A DNA stretch of 64,000 nt from Sialis fuliginosa. Lineage: Eukaryota; Arthropoda; Insecta; Megaloptera; Sialidae. The stretch is taken from positions 9,486,001-9,550,000 of the forward strand of contig OY540810.1 of NCBI GenBank assembly GCA_961205875.1, in the 5' to 3' direction. A program made the position numbers and the translations under genes. The notes beneath the pieces were generated by a model. The model was not told the DNA's origin. It ran no database searches and saw nothing but the letters and a program-made list of their open reading frames with translations. This document shows positions 46,525 to 58,694 of this stretch, one piece after another. Position 1 is the stretch's first letter. Every line of letters begins with the position of its first letter.

Positions 46525-47740
46525 GGTAGATTCTTAATTAATATTGTTAAACGCGGTGATCAATAAAATTCGTTTGTCCAATACTTATATATCATGCATA
46601 TCCAGACAAGTGAGAATTTCAACAGTTTTTTTGCCATCAGCCAGTGTGCCTCCGTCGAATCACCTGCCCTTATAATTTTATTTCGAGTATCCTATTTGCG
46701 TCTCACGCGTATTCTTTGGAGAGCTATGTAAATGTTGCGCAACCCTGTGTATATATCGCATTGCCACGAGCTCAGCAAACACGTCCAAACACGCATTGGG
46801 GTTATGGGGTGGGCGGGGGCGCGTGTAATGTATGCGTGTTGGGTGTGTGAACAAAACGTGAAGTGTTTGATTTTTATTTTTAGTTTTTGATACTCTTTCA
46901 GCTGGAAGGTGGTACTGGTTTATTACATTTGATAATGTGATGTTTATTTTGGATGTTTTTTAACCCTTCTTTTATGTTTATTATAGGTGTAACATTTTAA
47001 TTTTCAATATTTTCAAAAGAATACACTTTCGAGAAATATGTTTCAAAGAAAAGAAAGCAATAAAATGGAGTTATTAGTTTTTAATTATCTTTTCAAATTG
47101 AAAGTTACTTTTTTTATTACACTATCATATTTAATAAAAAAATTGTTATAATAGTTATTCCTTATGATTTTTACGAACCTAAAAACAATTAATTAATATT
47201 TATAAACAAAATTGTGAAAATACGAAATTTACTTTTTATTTTATTATTAAATTTAAAAAACTTATCAAAAAATTAAAAACATTACTGCGTAGAGAATATA
47301 TTCTAATATACATACTTATATCTTACTTATATTGATATTTTTACTTGTACCTCGTAAATCTAATCGCAAACGTTGTTCGACCCAAAAATAATTTGTTTAA
47401 AAATCATACCTTAAATACACATTTTTGTAAATATCTCGACTATAGCCCCACCTACCGTATCCATTTTTTATAAAAATATTTATTTCCACGTAACTAACAT
47501 GTTTTGAATATGAACCAAATCGGACCATAAATACACATTCTCAACCCCAGCGCTATTTACCGAGTCCAAAAAAATGATAAACCTAACAGAGCACCAAACG
47601 AATATATGGTGTCAATATGGCTTTGATACGTCCAGTGGTTTAGGTCTGATGAGATCACATATAAAAACTAATGTTTTAATATACATATTTTTTATATGTA
47701 AAAAAACGATTTTTCAAAATATATATATAAAAAGGAACTA
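46525..47740. other. No gene supported
   Basis: A GC-richer patch at 46630-46860 with GGGGTGGGCGGGGGCGCG gives a 68-codon frame that translates simple sequence. I see no domain. Confidence 0.4.
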
Positions 47741-47744
47741 TTCC

Positions 47745-47875
47745 TATCGGGTCAGCTGTCTGTTGTACTTTAAAATGCATACACGGTATCGCTCGCTGTA
47801 CGAAATATGCCGCTTTTTCCCTACACTACCTAACCTAAATTCCACGCGAACGAAGTTGCGGGTCACAGCTAGTTT
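47745..47875 (+). mobile_element. CTAGT-ended repeat (Helitron-like), 3' fragment
   Basis: It ends CTACCTAACCTAAATTCCAC, GCGAACGAAGTTGCGGGTCA, CAGCTAGTTTTT. The same GCGAACGAAG-TGCGGG design ends families D and copy 4. The TCTG-rich part is absent. Confidence 0.5.
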
Positions 47876-48524
47876 TTAATTAAGCTGAAAATTTAATGGA
47901 TAGTAAAATAGTGTATATTAAAGACGTTTTTTTAGATAATATTATATTCTTAATATCAAAACTAATCTATTTATTTAATATTTTTTCAGCTTTTAATGCT
48001 TTTAATATAATATTACTTACCTATCTACTATCGGCATTAATGAAAGAATAAAAAAACAAGATTTAAAAGAAAATTATCTGTTCTAGGTAATTATTTTCAA
48101 ATGTAGATATATATTAGATTCTCGGAAAAGTAAATTAAAAAATAATTAGTTAATTAAATTTTAATTTTAATCAATATATACGACATATTTGCTTTTAAGA
48201 ATAATTTGAAGCGACAGAAAATAAATTAAAAATGAATCGAACATTTACCAAGAAAACCGGATGAGCGCCAGATAAATTCAATTACGTAACATAAATGAAC
48301 GTCAGTAAGTACCTACTACTTGACTGTTCTAAATTATATATTATTAACGTGTAATATAATAATAATAATATTATACATATTACCTAATTGAAACTTTTTT
48401 AGAAAAAAATAGAACTGACTTAAAAAACAATCTGAAAAAAAAATTTGGTAACGTGACTTTGGTGGGACTACCAACGACAAATTCTAAAGTCAACAATATC
48501 ATTTCAAAATTTGGAGAAATAGGA
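47876..48524. other. AT-rich DNA, nothing recognised
   Basis: No frame or repeat partner identified. Confidence 0.5.
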
Positions 48525-48625
48525 AAGGGCGTCATAGAATTTTTTGTTTTTATTTTCATATCTAGGCATGTGGGGTGTCAAACTGTAGATCTCAATTAGT
48601 AGAATATTATCCTTTATATTTTTTC
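48525..48625 (-). repeat. Short dispersed repeat with TTTGACACCCCAC core, inverse copy
   Basis: On the minus strand: ATTCTACTAATTGAGATCTA, CAGTTTGACACCCCACATG, then ATATGAAAATAAAAAC. This matches 13085-13190. Confidence 0.45.
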
Positions 48626-48770
48626 TAACTTAAAAATAAAACAAATTTATATTTTTTTCTCAAAAATAAGTAGCTTTAAACAGTCCACAAAGTACGTATT
48701 TCGGAACCCTTATGGCATACACTGATACACCCGTGTATGTCTTGACCAAATTTTTTATGTTGACTGATAA

Positions 48771-49262
48771 GGCACCAGTAATGACCACTATAAGAGCAAG
48801 GTTTACTGTTTTTGTGATTGACGGGCTTCTTTTTTGTAATTCTCGTGAACTCATGTTACTAATAAAACAAGTAACTCTTTATTTAATCAATTTAATTACC
48901 AAAGTCCGCAAATATAGTTAGTTTTTTAAATTACCTATAGCCTTTTATTTTGTTTGTTTTTTCTCCAGTAATGGATAAAGTAAAACCAGTAATGAGCACG
49001 AATAAATACTACGACACAAAATATATAAATCGTCAGATTTGAAACAATGTAAAGCAGTTGCTATGATAATATAATAATTAATAAATAAATTATACTAATA
49101 ATTAGTTTAAATATCCATCATTTTGACACCTAATGGCCGATTGTCATCAAATCACGCTGTAAGACAATTAAATGTATATTGATTAATATTCAGAAACAGT
49201 AGTAATCAAATATCAACAAACATTTCTAAAACATTTCAAGACTGGTGCCAGTACCTTATTAA
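48771..49262 (+). repeat. R1, copy 3
   Basis: GCACCAGTAATGACCACTAT, AAGAGCAAGGTTTACTG, TTGACGGGCTTCTTTTTTGT, TTACTAATAAAACAAGTAAC, TACCAAAGTCCGCAAATATA, GGCCGATTGTCATCAAATCA and the right end AGACTGGTGCCAGTACCTTA. The two overlapping frames at 48660-48921 come from this repeat. Confidence 0.7.
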
Positions 49263-50345
49263 CTTGAAAACAAAACATTAATGTAATATTTGAAATATTT
49301 ACATTATATTATTCCAACTGTATAATATTGAAAACGAACAAAAGCGAAACACCGGAAATATAACACTCCGTTAATGACACAAGTACAAATATCCGGCGAC
49401 TGAGAATCCGTGGAACAAAGGTGCACCTTTATTTCGTTAACGTATAGCTTTCGGCTAAGTACATTATGAAGAAATAGAGCATGTTGAAGGAATATGATCC
49501 CAGGCGGTCGAGACGTGAGCAGATACATCGTTTTATGTCTTTATATCGTTGGGGGAGGTGTGTTAATGAAGAAGCCATGTTCTTGTTTAATGGAGCGATT
49601 GCTTTCGGCGGATTGTAAGTAGGGAGATTGTATCAACGTTTATAAGATTTGTTTTACTACGTGTGAAGCTCCTTATTGTCGCTTTATTGCGGAATAAAGC
49701 GCTATTCGTTATTGTTGTATGGATTATTACATTTTATATAACTTTACAAATGTGTTTATAATACAATGAAACTTCTCTAAATTGAACTGGTTATGGTCAT
49801 TAAAGAATGGTCGATTGTCGAAACTTTATGTTGCTACGCCTCACTTTAAAAATATCTAATCTTGGCGCCTTCCCTCCCCTATTATTTTATAAAGTAATAA
49901 AGATGCGTTTTAACACTTTTAGGTTAGGTTATATCAAAAACCTGACCTGATGGAGCGATTCGGGCGACGTATTCACCTATTTCAGTAGAGACAATAAAAA
50001 TGATGTCGGCCTGTGTAATATATAAAAAAATAATGTTGTTATAAAAGTTTATTTGTATGAATATATTTTTTTATTTATAATTATACCTAAATGTTATGTT
50101 ATGAAAACTACACTTCTGTTAAACTTTTCGCACCTTCCTTTGCACTCGTCCGCGCCTCCCAGTTTGGAAATCGCTGATGTAGACAGAAATTTCGTGTCTC
50201 ACGTGAGATTTTAATCAATTATTTTACGATGTGTTTTTCACTGCAGGACAATTTAGATCTCATGAAATTTTTGTCCAGATAAAACGTTTTATTCGATGAT
50301 TATTTTTATATATTTTATATATTTTTAAACGGTTTCGGTTATCAA
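49263..50345. other. No gene; degraded hAT end near 50.17 kb
   Basis: At 50130-50182 CACCTTCCTTTGCACTCGTC, then CCAGTTTGGAAATCGCTGAT, resembles a hAT right terminus (ATCAGCGATTTCCAAACTGG read inverted). A matching left end was not found. The frame at 49304-49528 has no domain. Confidence 0.4.
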
Positions 50346-50350
50346 GAAAT

Positions 50351-51035
50351 AACTTTAAGAGCAAGGCATACTTTTTTTTAGAATAACCTCTTTATTAAAT
50401 CAATGTAATTACCAAAGTCTGCAAATATAGTTTTTTTTTTAATTATAGCTCATTATTTTGTTCATGTTTATTCTTCAGTAATGGATAAAGTAAAACCAAT
50501 AATGGACACCCATTGATGGACACTTGCTAATGATTACAAAATAATAAGTACTACGACACAAAAAAGAATTGTAAAATTTAAAATAATGTAAATTAGATGC
50601 CATGATAATATAATAATTAATTAGTAGATTACACTAACAATTAGTTTAAATGTCCACCATTTCAACACCCATTGATTAAGATGTTTTACAGTTATGTGTC
50701 TGTAGCAGTGACTGCCAAATTGTGTACCACGAATGATTAAAAAATATAGAAGTATATTAAATATATTATTTTATTAAAATAAAATTTTATGTATTTTTTT
50801 GTTCATACTAGTAAAATATATTTAACCTTTGTTGAGATTTTTATTTGGTGTGCCGCGAAATAAATCCTCTCCGCCCAGTGTACTGTAAGGTAAAAAAGTT
50901 TGATAGATACTGGTCTATAGATTATAATTCAAAAATGGCAGTAATCAAATATCAACAAATATTTCTAATTTAGTTTAATTAATTAAACAAGTGTCCAATA
51001 CTGGGGAATTATCTAAGACTGGTACCAGTACCTTA
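50351..51035 (+). repeat. R1, copy 4, interrupted by a hAT MITE
   Basis: CTTTAAGAGCAAGGCATAC, ATTACCAAAGTCTGCAAATA, GATGGACACTTGCTAATGAT, ATAATATAATAATTAATTAG and, after the insertion, AGATTATAATTCAAAAATGG, GTGTCCAATACTGGGGAATT and AGACTGGTACCAGTACCTTA. Confidence 0.7.
50706..50912. mobile_element. hAT MITE nested in R1
   Basis: Starts CAGTGACTGCCAAATTGTGT; ends AAAAAAGTTTGATAGATACTG in part (inverse CAGTATCTATCAAACTTTT). The octamers GTCTGTAG (50698-50705) and GTCTATAG (50913-50920) differ at one place, and other R1 copies read GTCTATAG here without an insert. The body is 207 bp with a GTGTGCCGCGAAATAAATCC word typical of hAT MITEs. Confidence 0.85.
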
Positions 51036-51039
51036 AGTA

Positions 51040-52288
51040 ATTTGGATTTTATTTCTTTTGAATTAAATTTTAAAGAAATATTTTCTCTAAAGTTTCGATT
51101 TTTTTAAACATGGCACCTAAAATTCAGAAGATAAAACTATGTATGTACATATGTATGTATATTTGTTGTAATTATCTGAAATATAGCCAATTCCATCAAT
51201 CCCATAAGAAATGATGTTTGTTTTGAATTATTTAGTTAAATTTCAGAGAAATATACTAATCACTTACTGTAAAAAATAGATTAATGTAACCACAGAAAAC
51301 TGCTAAAACAAAATGATATAAAATTTAATTAACTACTGAAAAGATATAAATATTTTAATTGTCTCATTTCTGGTTTAAAATACACAAAACAGGGTTTGAA
51401 TTTTTAATAATGTTTTATTTATTTATATTTACAAATATAATTGATGGAAAATGTTGTAGTTGCTTAAATGGAAAACAAAATAACAATAATAATAACGTAA
51501 TGATAATGTACTTATTAGCGAAAGTCATTAAAGCCAATAATTAGAAACAATGAAGAAAATCTCATAAATGATGAACATTTCTGAAAACAATGAACGTTTC
51601 TTTAAAATGTTTCGAATGCTTTTAAAATATCTAATTAAAACTAAGTAAATGAAAATTCCTACATTCTCTTTTGCTAAATAAATATTAAACTTCACAAAAG
51701 AAGAAATTATTTTTTAAGTGTATAATACAATTCTACTAACATATTTTTAATAACTTTTGCTTTAATTTCCCACATTTAATATTATATTGTACAACACGTT
51801 TGTATATTTTATAAAGTTCCCTGTAAATTTTTCTTCTCTTTAATTATTTTTACATGAAAATATACGACGTTAGATCCAAAATCAATTTTCCTACTTAACT
51901 TGTAACTACGAACATTTATTTTTAATCAAGAGAATTTGTTTGGGTATAGCTTTGTGCTTCTAGCGTTCAATTTGCAGTTTTACATTGGCTTATGTAAAGT
52001 ATATTTTATCAAGAGGTACTCTGAGATACGCTTACAGAGTAAACAATTTTTGTCTTATGCTAGTTTCTTGAAAACGACTTACTATAAAATGTAACAAAAT
52101 TTTCGTTTAAACTATATTATACTGGAATATGATTCGAAATTAAATACGTACTTCCTTGCATACATTTTTCTTGTTTGATTTTCATTTAAAAGAGTAAAGA
52201 TTTTATGTTAATTTAATTCTGACATGATTCTTTTTTAATATTTGAAATTCAAAAATGTATCTATGTACCTACATAAAAACATATTCCA
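51040..52288. other. AT-rich DNA, nothing recognised
   Basis: The 61-codon frame at 51359-51544 ends in Asn runs from AAT repeats. No repeat partner identified. Confidence 0.5.
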
Positions 52289-52289
52289 G

Positions 52290-52326
52290 AAAAGGGCTGG
52301 CCAACCTGCGGCTCGCAGCCATATAA
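52290..52326 (+). mobile_element. hAT-like left end fragment
   Basis: AAAGGGCTGGCCAACCTGCG followed by GCTCGCAGCCATAT is like the CAGGGCTGGCCAACCTGCGG terminus of hAT elements. It is cut off at once by the start of an R1 copy. Confidence 0.5.
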
Positions 52327-52327
52327 G

Positions 52328-52872
52328 GTCTGTCTTGGATAGTACCCCAGTGTTAGATATTTAATTAATTAAATGTACTAAATTAGAAATATTTGTTGAT
52401 AATTACTGCCATTACTGAATCATAATCTATAGATATGTAAAACAGCTTAATTTGATGACAATCGGCCAATGGGCATCAAAATGGTGAACATTTAAACTAA
52501 TTATTAGTGTAATCTATTTATTACTTATAAGGTATATTATATACCATATTATAGTATCTGTTTTACATTGTTTCAAATTATATTTATTTTATAACTTATG
52601 TGTCGTAGTACTTATCATTTTGTAACCATTAGCAAGTATTCATCACAGGGTACCTATAACTGATTTTACTTTGTCCATTATTGGAGAAAAGACGTAAATA
52701 AAATGAAAGGCTACAATTAAAAAAAAACTATATTTGCGGACTTTGATAATGAAATTGATTTAATAAAGAGGTATATACTTGTTTTATTAGTTACATGAGT
52801 TCATGAAAATTACAAAAAATAAACAGTAATCTTGCTCATAAAGCGGCCAAGACTGGTTACAGTACTTGATCT
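52328..52872 (-). repeat. R1, copy 5
   Basis: GTCTGTCTTGGATAGTACCC, AATTTGATGACAATCGGCCA, ACTTTGATAATGAAATTGAT, ATACTTGTTTTATTAGTTAC, and AAAGCGGCCAAGACTGGTTA at the far end. It is a nearly complete copy in minus orientation. Confidence 0.7.
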
Positions 52873-52874
52873 TT

Positions 52875-54835
52875 ATTTAAATATCGGGCGTTTTAATTTT
52901 AATTTTTTTAATTTCCCGTTGTTTTCTTCAAAATATTATTATATTTATAAGCCTTTACAGTTATTACTAATTGTAAATATTAAAACTTTTATTTTTATAA
53001 TATAATATACAAAATATGTATATGTATAATTTTTTAATGGGAAAAAATGCAGCCATGTGCTTTCTGAGAGAATCCAGGCGTTTAATGCAATAATTGACAC
53101 GTTTACCGTAAAAATAGAATTTTAATACCTTTGTTCATTCTACGGTATTGTATGCGAAGAAACAATCATATGCAAGAAAAATAAAAGTAATCATATAAAG
53201 TTTACATTTGAATACAATATTTGACGTTACAAACATTTATTATACATATGTATGTACAAGAAAATAATACAGTGTAACTTCGATAAGGCGTGCCCAAGGG
53301 AAACTAACAGTTTTATTGTATGTTTATGTAATATAATAAAAAATAAGGGAATATATCTTATTTTTTTTGTTTTGTGGAAAATATTATGAAATGTGAATAT
53401 ACAGGTTGGAGCATTATTATTATAGGACCAGGCATTTATTTCTGTAACTTTTTATAATATCAAAAAAGTTTAAATAAGAAATATCTCTGGTTTTTTAATG
53501 TGAAGAGGAAAATGGCATTTAAAATTATAATTATTTAGGTAACTTTTTTTTATTAAATAGAATGGTATAATTTTTGATTTCATATAACTATAAAACATGT
53601 TGTTCTGGATACCTAACTTTGGTATAAAACATTTTTTTTAGAGCAATAATTTAAACGTCATTAAATATAAAAAAAATGAATTTATAGATTTTATTTGCAA
53701 GTTATATCAAGCAAACTAAAATAACAACAACCAGTTTTTTGTTGAAAATGTATGCCACCAGTCTTGGATATGACCCCAGTAATGGCGTTTGTCCGGTTGC
53801 CTGTCGGTCGTATCCGGCTCTGCCCATATTTGTACACACATATACAACAATGAAAAGTTAAATAATCTGATTGTTAGTATAGATAAAACCATAAACGAAA
53901 AACAAAATAATCTGCTTACAATTTAGAGATAAAACCGTATGCATTGCAGAACTATTTCTAACTTTCCGGCTGTATCCCGTTGATATTGACCGGTTTCAAG
54001 GTTCGCAATAATCCCGATAGTTGTTAGAAGAAAAGTTTGTTGAAATTTGTGTTTTCACTTTGGCTGTTACTTGTTCCACCCCATTGTACATCTGGAAAAC
54101 ATACGCTCGTTGCCGGCTTTTAACCCTTCCGAAACAGTAGTTGTTTTTAATGGAGTTGTAAATTTCTTTCAAAATGTTTCGGATAGTGTAGAGGTATAGA
54201 TTCTCCTTTTACTTGAAATGTTGTTACAGATGTTAAATTTGATAAAACTTACATAAGTAACTCTATTCTATGTGTTTTTGTTCAACATCTACTGAAACAT
54301 TGCAAAATTAGTTTAAAAGCTTTTTGCTTATTGGTTTAAAATGATATTAGGATTTTAATTTATATTTTACGAAGAATATCTACTATTGTTCAAAAGTCAA
54401 ATAGAAAAATCATGTTTTTTTAAAATTATTTATTACAGTATTACTATTTTTATTAAAAATATTATATGCCAACATAAATACGATTAAGATTTAAATGTAT
54501 ATTGGACATAAAGATGTTTCATCGTATGTTGACGTTTAACTATGTCTTCTTCAGCAGTAATAAGGGGGTAACTTCGGGAGCACGAATGATATGAAAATTT
54601 GCCACCTTTTGAAAACTTATATCTTTGGAAGTAATAATCGTAGAGCTATAAATAAAACTTTAATAGATAGCCTAAACATATAGTCCAATTAATTACAAAA
54701 TGAGTTTTAACCTTCGATCTCTCAACTCTAGTACAGAGTAGAATAAATAAAGTGTATGTGTGTGTACTTATATACACACAATTTATATTATCAACATCTA
54801 ACTTAACTTCCATGGTGTTGAATCGTTTCCGTTGC
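52875..54835. other. No gene supported
   Basis: At 53268-53290 ACAGTGTAACTTCGATAAGG looks like a pogo-type terminus, with no partner found. At 53759-53785 CAGTCTTGGATATGACCCCA is a stub of R1. A less AT-rich stretch at 53780-54150 has no frame that I can defend. Confidence 0.45.
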
Positions 54836-54839
54836 ATGT

Positions 54840-54910
54840 TGCGCGCATTTCATTTCCGTTGCATTACTAAAATTTCACCCTGAACGCGCTTAAAGAAGTG
54901 TAACTTAAAA
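54840..54910 (-). repeat. Short dispersed repeat, inverse of 24240-24305
   Basis: TTTCATTTCCGTTGCATTAC, then TTCACCCTGAACGCGCTTAA, matches the 24.26-kb copy on the opposite strand. Confidence 0.5.
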
Positions 54911-54929
54911 AAAATATATAATTTTGCAC

Positions 54930-55860
54930 ATGTAGCTGACCTTTAATATTTCGTCCCCTTTCACAGATGGTTTAATTCAGTGGGAAAAATCCTACGGAAG
55001 TAAAGGGAATCTAGGAGAAAATCTACCCCGTATCTCGCATGGGAGCCGAGATATTTACCTACTAATTGTAAGTATTTTTGGATAATGAATAAAAAGCTAA
55101 AAAGTGACAATAGATGAAGTTCTATGTTAGCTATTAGCTGAGTCAGATTTTACAGTCCCAAGTTTATATTTTTGAGTGGGGAATCTAGGGGAAAATCTAT
55201 CCCTTATCTCGCAGAAGAACCGAGATATTGACTTACTTTCTTATAGGTACCATGTATATGATATATACAATAGTACCTATAAGTAAGTATTGTTAAACCG
55301 ATTTTTTCAAAATCCGGATTTTGATGGAGTTATCCATTTTGACCTTCCCTGATTCCATTCTTATTATTTTCGCCATGATATCTGTGTGTCCTTCTGTTTG
55401 TCTGTCGGTCTGTAAGCGTTGGAACTCAAATACGACAAATCGTAGAAAGGTGAAATTTTATATTTAAGATTAATTTTTGTCTGGGAAGAAACTTTGGAAA
55501 ACAATGTATAGGGAATAAATTATAGATAATAATATACTCAACATTTTTTTTTGCTTAAAAAATAATTCGAAAATTCAAAAATTGACAAGAGTAAAAATCC
55601 GCTTTCGGTTAAAACGTTAAAAAAATTCATTTGATACATAATGCAGAGAATAATATTATCTATACTTTATGTCCCATTCATTTTATTGTAACTTAAATTA
55701 AGAATCACGTACACTGTACACTGTCAGGATTACGTATAAGAAAGTCCCGTGGCTCCCATGACAAGATATTTTGAATAATGGATAAACAGCGAAAAAGTGA
55801 CAATAGACACGCAGTTCTACGTTATTAGTAAGGCACAGTTGTTACTGCTCTTTTAATAAA
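54930..55860. repeat. Repeated segments flanking a family A copy
   Basis: Two copies of one segment lie in tandem: AAAGGGAATCTAGGAGAAAA (55001) with CCGAGATATTTACCTAC, and GGGAATCTAGGGGAAAATCT (55180) with ACCGAGATATTGACTTAC. The linking segment TGGATAATGAATAAAAAGCT with AAAAAGTGACAATAGATG (55079) recurs at 55778 (GAATAATGGATAAACAGCGA, AAAAGTGACAATAGAC). The family A copy 55308-55770 lies between these, so A sits inside an older tandem array. Confidence 0.5.
55308..55770 (-). repeat. Dispersed repeat, family A, copy 5
   Basis: ATCCGGATTTTGATGGAGTT, TTGACCTTCCCTGATTCCAT, TCTGTTTGTCTGTCGGTCTG, AAAGGTGAAATTTTATATTT, GACAAGAGTAAAAATCCGCT and GATTACGTATAAGAAAGTCC then CGTGGC. It is one of the fuller copies, inverse of 62.9 kb. 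Confidence 0.65.
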
Positions 55861-56345
55861 ACTATATTTTTGTTTATTACTGTTGATATAAATCAAAGAA
55901 AACTAGCGAGATGTCGTTTGAACATCAAGTACGATATTTTTACGTATTTTATTAATAAAAAGGTGAGGTGGGGAGGCATAAATAAGCGAAGATAAAAGTT
56001 TTGTTCCGCTGATTGTGCTCTCGCAAGTTGTTTTGAATGTACCCAAACTTTGCGTGATCGTTCTTAGTTTGACATCTGTTACTGAAAGACCGACCTTACC
56101 CAGCCTTCCTAACTTATATATTTTTGATAAACTGTTTCTTTTCATCTTGTTAATACTTCAAGAGTGTGAGTGATCCCTTTGCGCGTTGTTATTCAAAAAA
56201 GAAACTTTAAGATTGATTAGTGCCAGGTTTTCTCTTGCATGTTACGTATATTGTTTTATAGCAAAAGATATATGCAATAATGTGAAGATGGTCAAGTATG
56301 TACAGACTGTCTCAAAAATTGAATAATTCAAGAGAAATTAATGTA
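55861..56345. other. No gene supported
   Basis: The 80-codon minus-strand frame at 55903-56145 has a mixed composition (GRLGKVGLSVTDVKLRT inside) but no recognisable domain and no clear splice context. Confidence 0.35.
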
Positions 56346-56354
56346 TTTTAGGAA

Positions 56355-56712
56355 AAAAACAAACCGACTTCAAAAAAATACTAAAAAGTATATAATAATT
56401 CAAGTTTTTGAAGTCAATGCCAATAAGGCAATGAAAACTTTTTAAGAACGAAAAAAATAAAACTGATTTCAAAAACTGTTAAATTTAACTATTAAATACT
56501 TTTCAGTATTTTCGAATTTTTGAAAGTTTTTTATTTTTCGATTTTGAATGGCCAGATTCTGATAAAATTTATATAGGAAACTACCTCGAGAGTATAAGTA
56601 CTCTTTCAAACAAAAAAAATCATCCAAATCGGTGCATTTTTAAGAAACATACAAAATATATATTGTAGGAATGAGAACCCCCCTCTTTTTTTGAAGTCTG
56701 TTAATAAAAAAT
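56355..56712. repeat. GTCGG repeat copy
   Basis: AAACCGACTTCAAAAAAATA at the left and TTTTTTTGAAGTCTGTTAAT at the right, with TTCTGATAAAATTTATATAG, CTACCTCGAGAGTATAAGTA and CCAAATCGGTGCATTTTTAA inside. These match 25425-25590. It is a widespread insect interspersed repeat. Confidence 0.6.
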
Positions 56713-58185
56713 GTTAAATGAAAAAAGTTATAGCGTTTAAATTCAAAAGATAAGCGAGTTTAATATTGAGCGCTTGTTCGAAATTTTGGGCCCAGATCAT
56801 TTTTTTCTTTCATTGCATTTTTAAATTCTGAAGAATTTTTTGCGTTCAGATAAGGATTTATTTTTTTAGTTCGAGCTCTCTGCTTAGACCCATAAGTCCG
56901 AAACTATTATTTTGAACTTATTAAAAAATATTAATTTGAGGTTTATGAGCCCAAGCAGGTGGTCCGGACCCCAAAAATAAATCTTTATATGGCTGCAAAA
57001 AAATAAATAAAAAATAAATTTTCTTTAAAATGTAATCCTCACCTACATAAGCGCATTTACATGAAATGTTTTTTGTTTTTATGAACCATGCGAATTAAAT
57101 AAATAAAGTAAACGATTATCAAATAAATAACCAAACTTATTATTTTAACTCAAAAATTGTATTCAAAACAAGTAGCTTAACACCAACGTAAACAGACATA
57201 TGCACATTTATTCATTTTTATTTTATATATTTGCTTCCCCCACCTCTCACACACACACTCTCATACACGCATAACCGAAGTAAAGTGACTTGTACACATG
57301 CGCTATTCATCCATACATTATTTTTAAAACGTATCGTATATTAAAATCTATTGAGGTCATTTGAATTCACTAGTCTCGCTTAAGAAGTTTCGCTTCAAAA
57401 ATTCTTTATATTAACGAAAAGAAAATGATTCGCATCTCTAAAAATATAAATAATCTATGTGATAAGATCGTTATAAATATTTTATTTACTAACAAATTTT
57501 TTCTATACATTCTGAAGAAAATCCGTTAATCCTAAGAAACATACAAGATCAATTCTGCTCATCTTTCTCATGGGCCATATGTTTATTTTAATATAAGTAT
57601 GAAAAATGAATGTTTTAGTTAAACCTAATTATTTTCATGGGACGCATTTAAAAAAACTTTGTAACTAAAAAATGTGTTTACTTTTTCACAACTGCGAATG
57701 AAAAATTTCTTAAGTTATACTTTGATAGTAAAGGGATAATTTTATAGACATAATTACAAAGTAAAATTAATTAACAATTTGATAAAACTTTCAACTAAAT
57801 TATTTTTCAACAAAAAACTGAAAATCTAGCCAAGTTATAAGTCAGCAGCAATCACCTGAGATGTTATTTAATAACCGTCATCTCTAGTGAATATTAAATA
57901 TCCTTGCCACCCCCACAATCTGACGAACCCTCCCTTCACGTAACGGCCATACCCCCTTCACATCACGAATGCTATGTCGAGCGGTAAGCGGTTTTTTACA
58001 GAGATATCATTTTTCTTCATGTCGAAATATTCTGTCACATTAATGTGTGTATCGTGAAGGGCCCACAGGGCGGTGCCAACCTTTATTTTGATTTCAGGGC
58101 CTGTTGGGGGAATATTGTTGTACAGGATGATTGTTTTGTGATTTAATAAAATATCGTTCGGTATTTTTATAGTACGTAGTAATTA
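56713..58185. other. No gene; unique-looking GC-richer patch at 57.9-58.1 kb
   Basis: 57900-58110 has higher G+C (CTTGCCACCCCCACAATCTG, GAAGGGCCCACAGGGCGGTG) and an acceptor-like TTTATTTTGATTTCAG before GGCCTGTTGG at 58098. No long frame crosses it, and I saw no repeat partner. The remainder is AT-rich. Confidence 0.4.
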
Positions 58186-58344
58186 ATCATTTTAGATTAT
58201 TATTAAGAAAAAGTCTTATTTTTACACTATAACAATCCAAAATTTTCAAAAATCTTTGATTTATACTTGAAGAGTTCAATGTTCGTAATATAATGACATT
58301 TTTATTAATACATTATTATATATAAAAATTGCTTATTTATTTTA

Positions 58345-58660
58345 ATATCTCAGCTTGGTGCAATCTTAGAGATTCAAACTTTTTTTTTAAATATAGTATA
58401 CCCATTAACTTTGAGAGTATCAAGTGCCCTAAGATTGTCGCGATCTCTTTTCTCTATTATCAACAAATTAAAACTGATAAATTAATAAATAAGTTGATTA
58501 GGTACTTAATATCTCAGCTAGGCGTGATTCTACAAACTCACACTTTTTTAATGTAGCTATTATCTTCAAGAGTATCAAGTGTCCTAAGACCGTCGCGACC
58601 CCTTTCCCCTTTAATAAACAAATTAAATTTGATAAATTAACAAATAAGTTGAAATAATTA
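58345..58660 (+). repeat. Two-unit tandem duplication of about 160 bp
   Basis: Unit 1 starts ATCTCAGCTTGGTGCAATCT and unit 2 ATCTCAGCTAGGCGTGATTC. Both continue with GAGTATCAAGTG(C/T)CCTAAGA, CGTCGCGA, then AACAAATTAAA and AATAAGTTGA. The units are about 80% alike by eye. The 75-codon frame at 58329-58556 runs through them and is not a gene. Confidence 0.65.
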
Positions 58661-58694
58661 AGGTCAATTTATTAATATTAATAATTACAACCAT

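Noticed and set aside
46644-46850. 68-codon frame in a GC-rich patch
   Set aside because: Ends in Gly/Val/Cys-rich translation of GGGGTGGGCGGGGGCG; no domain.
47640-47670. CTGATGAG word as another hammerhead core
   Set aside because: GGTCTGATGAGATCACATAT has no following helix II hairpin and no GAAAC/GTC; it is chance.
53268-53290. Second pogo-like element
   Set aside because: Only one CAGTGTAACTTCGATAAGG-type end is present; no inverse partner within several kb.
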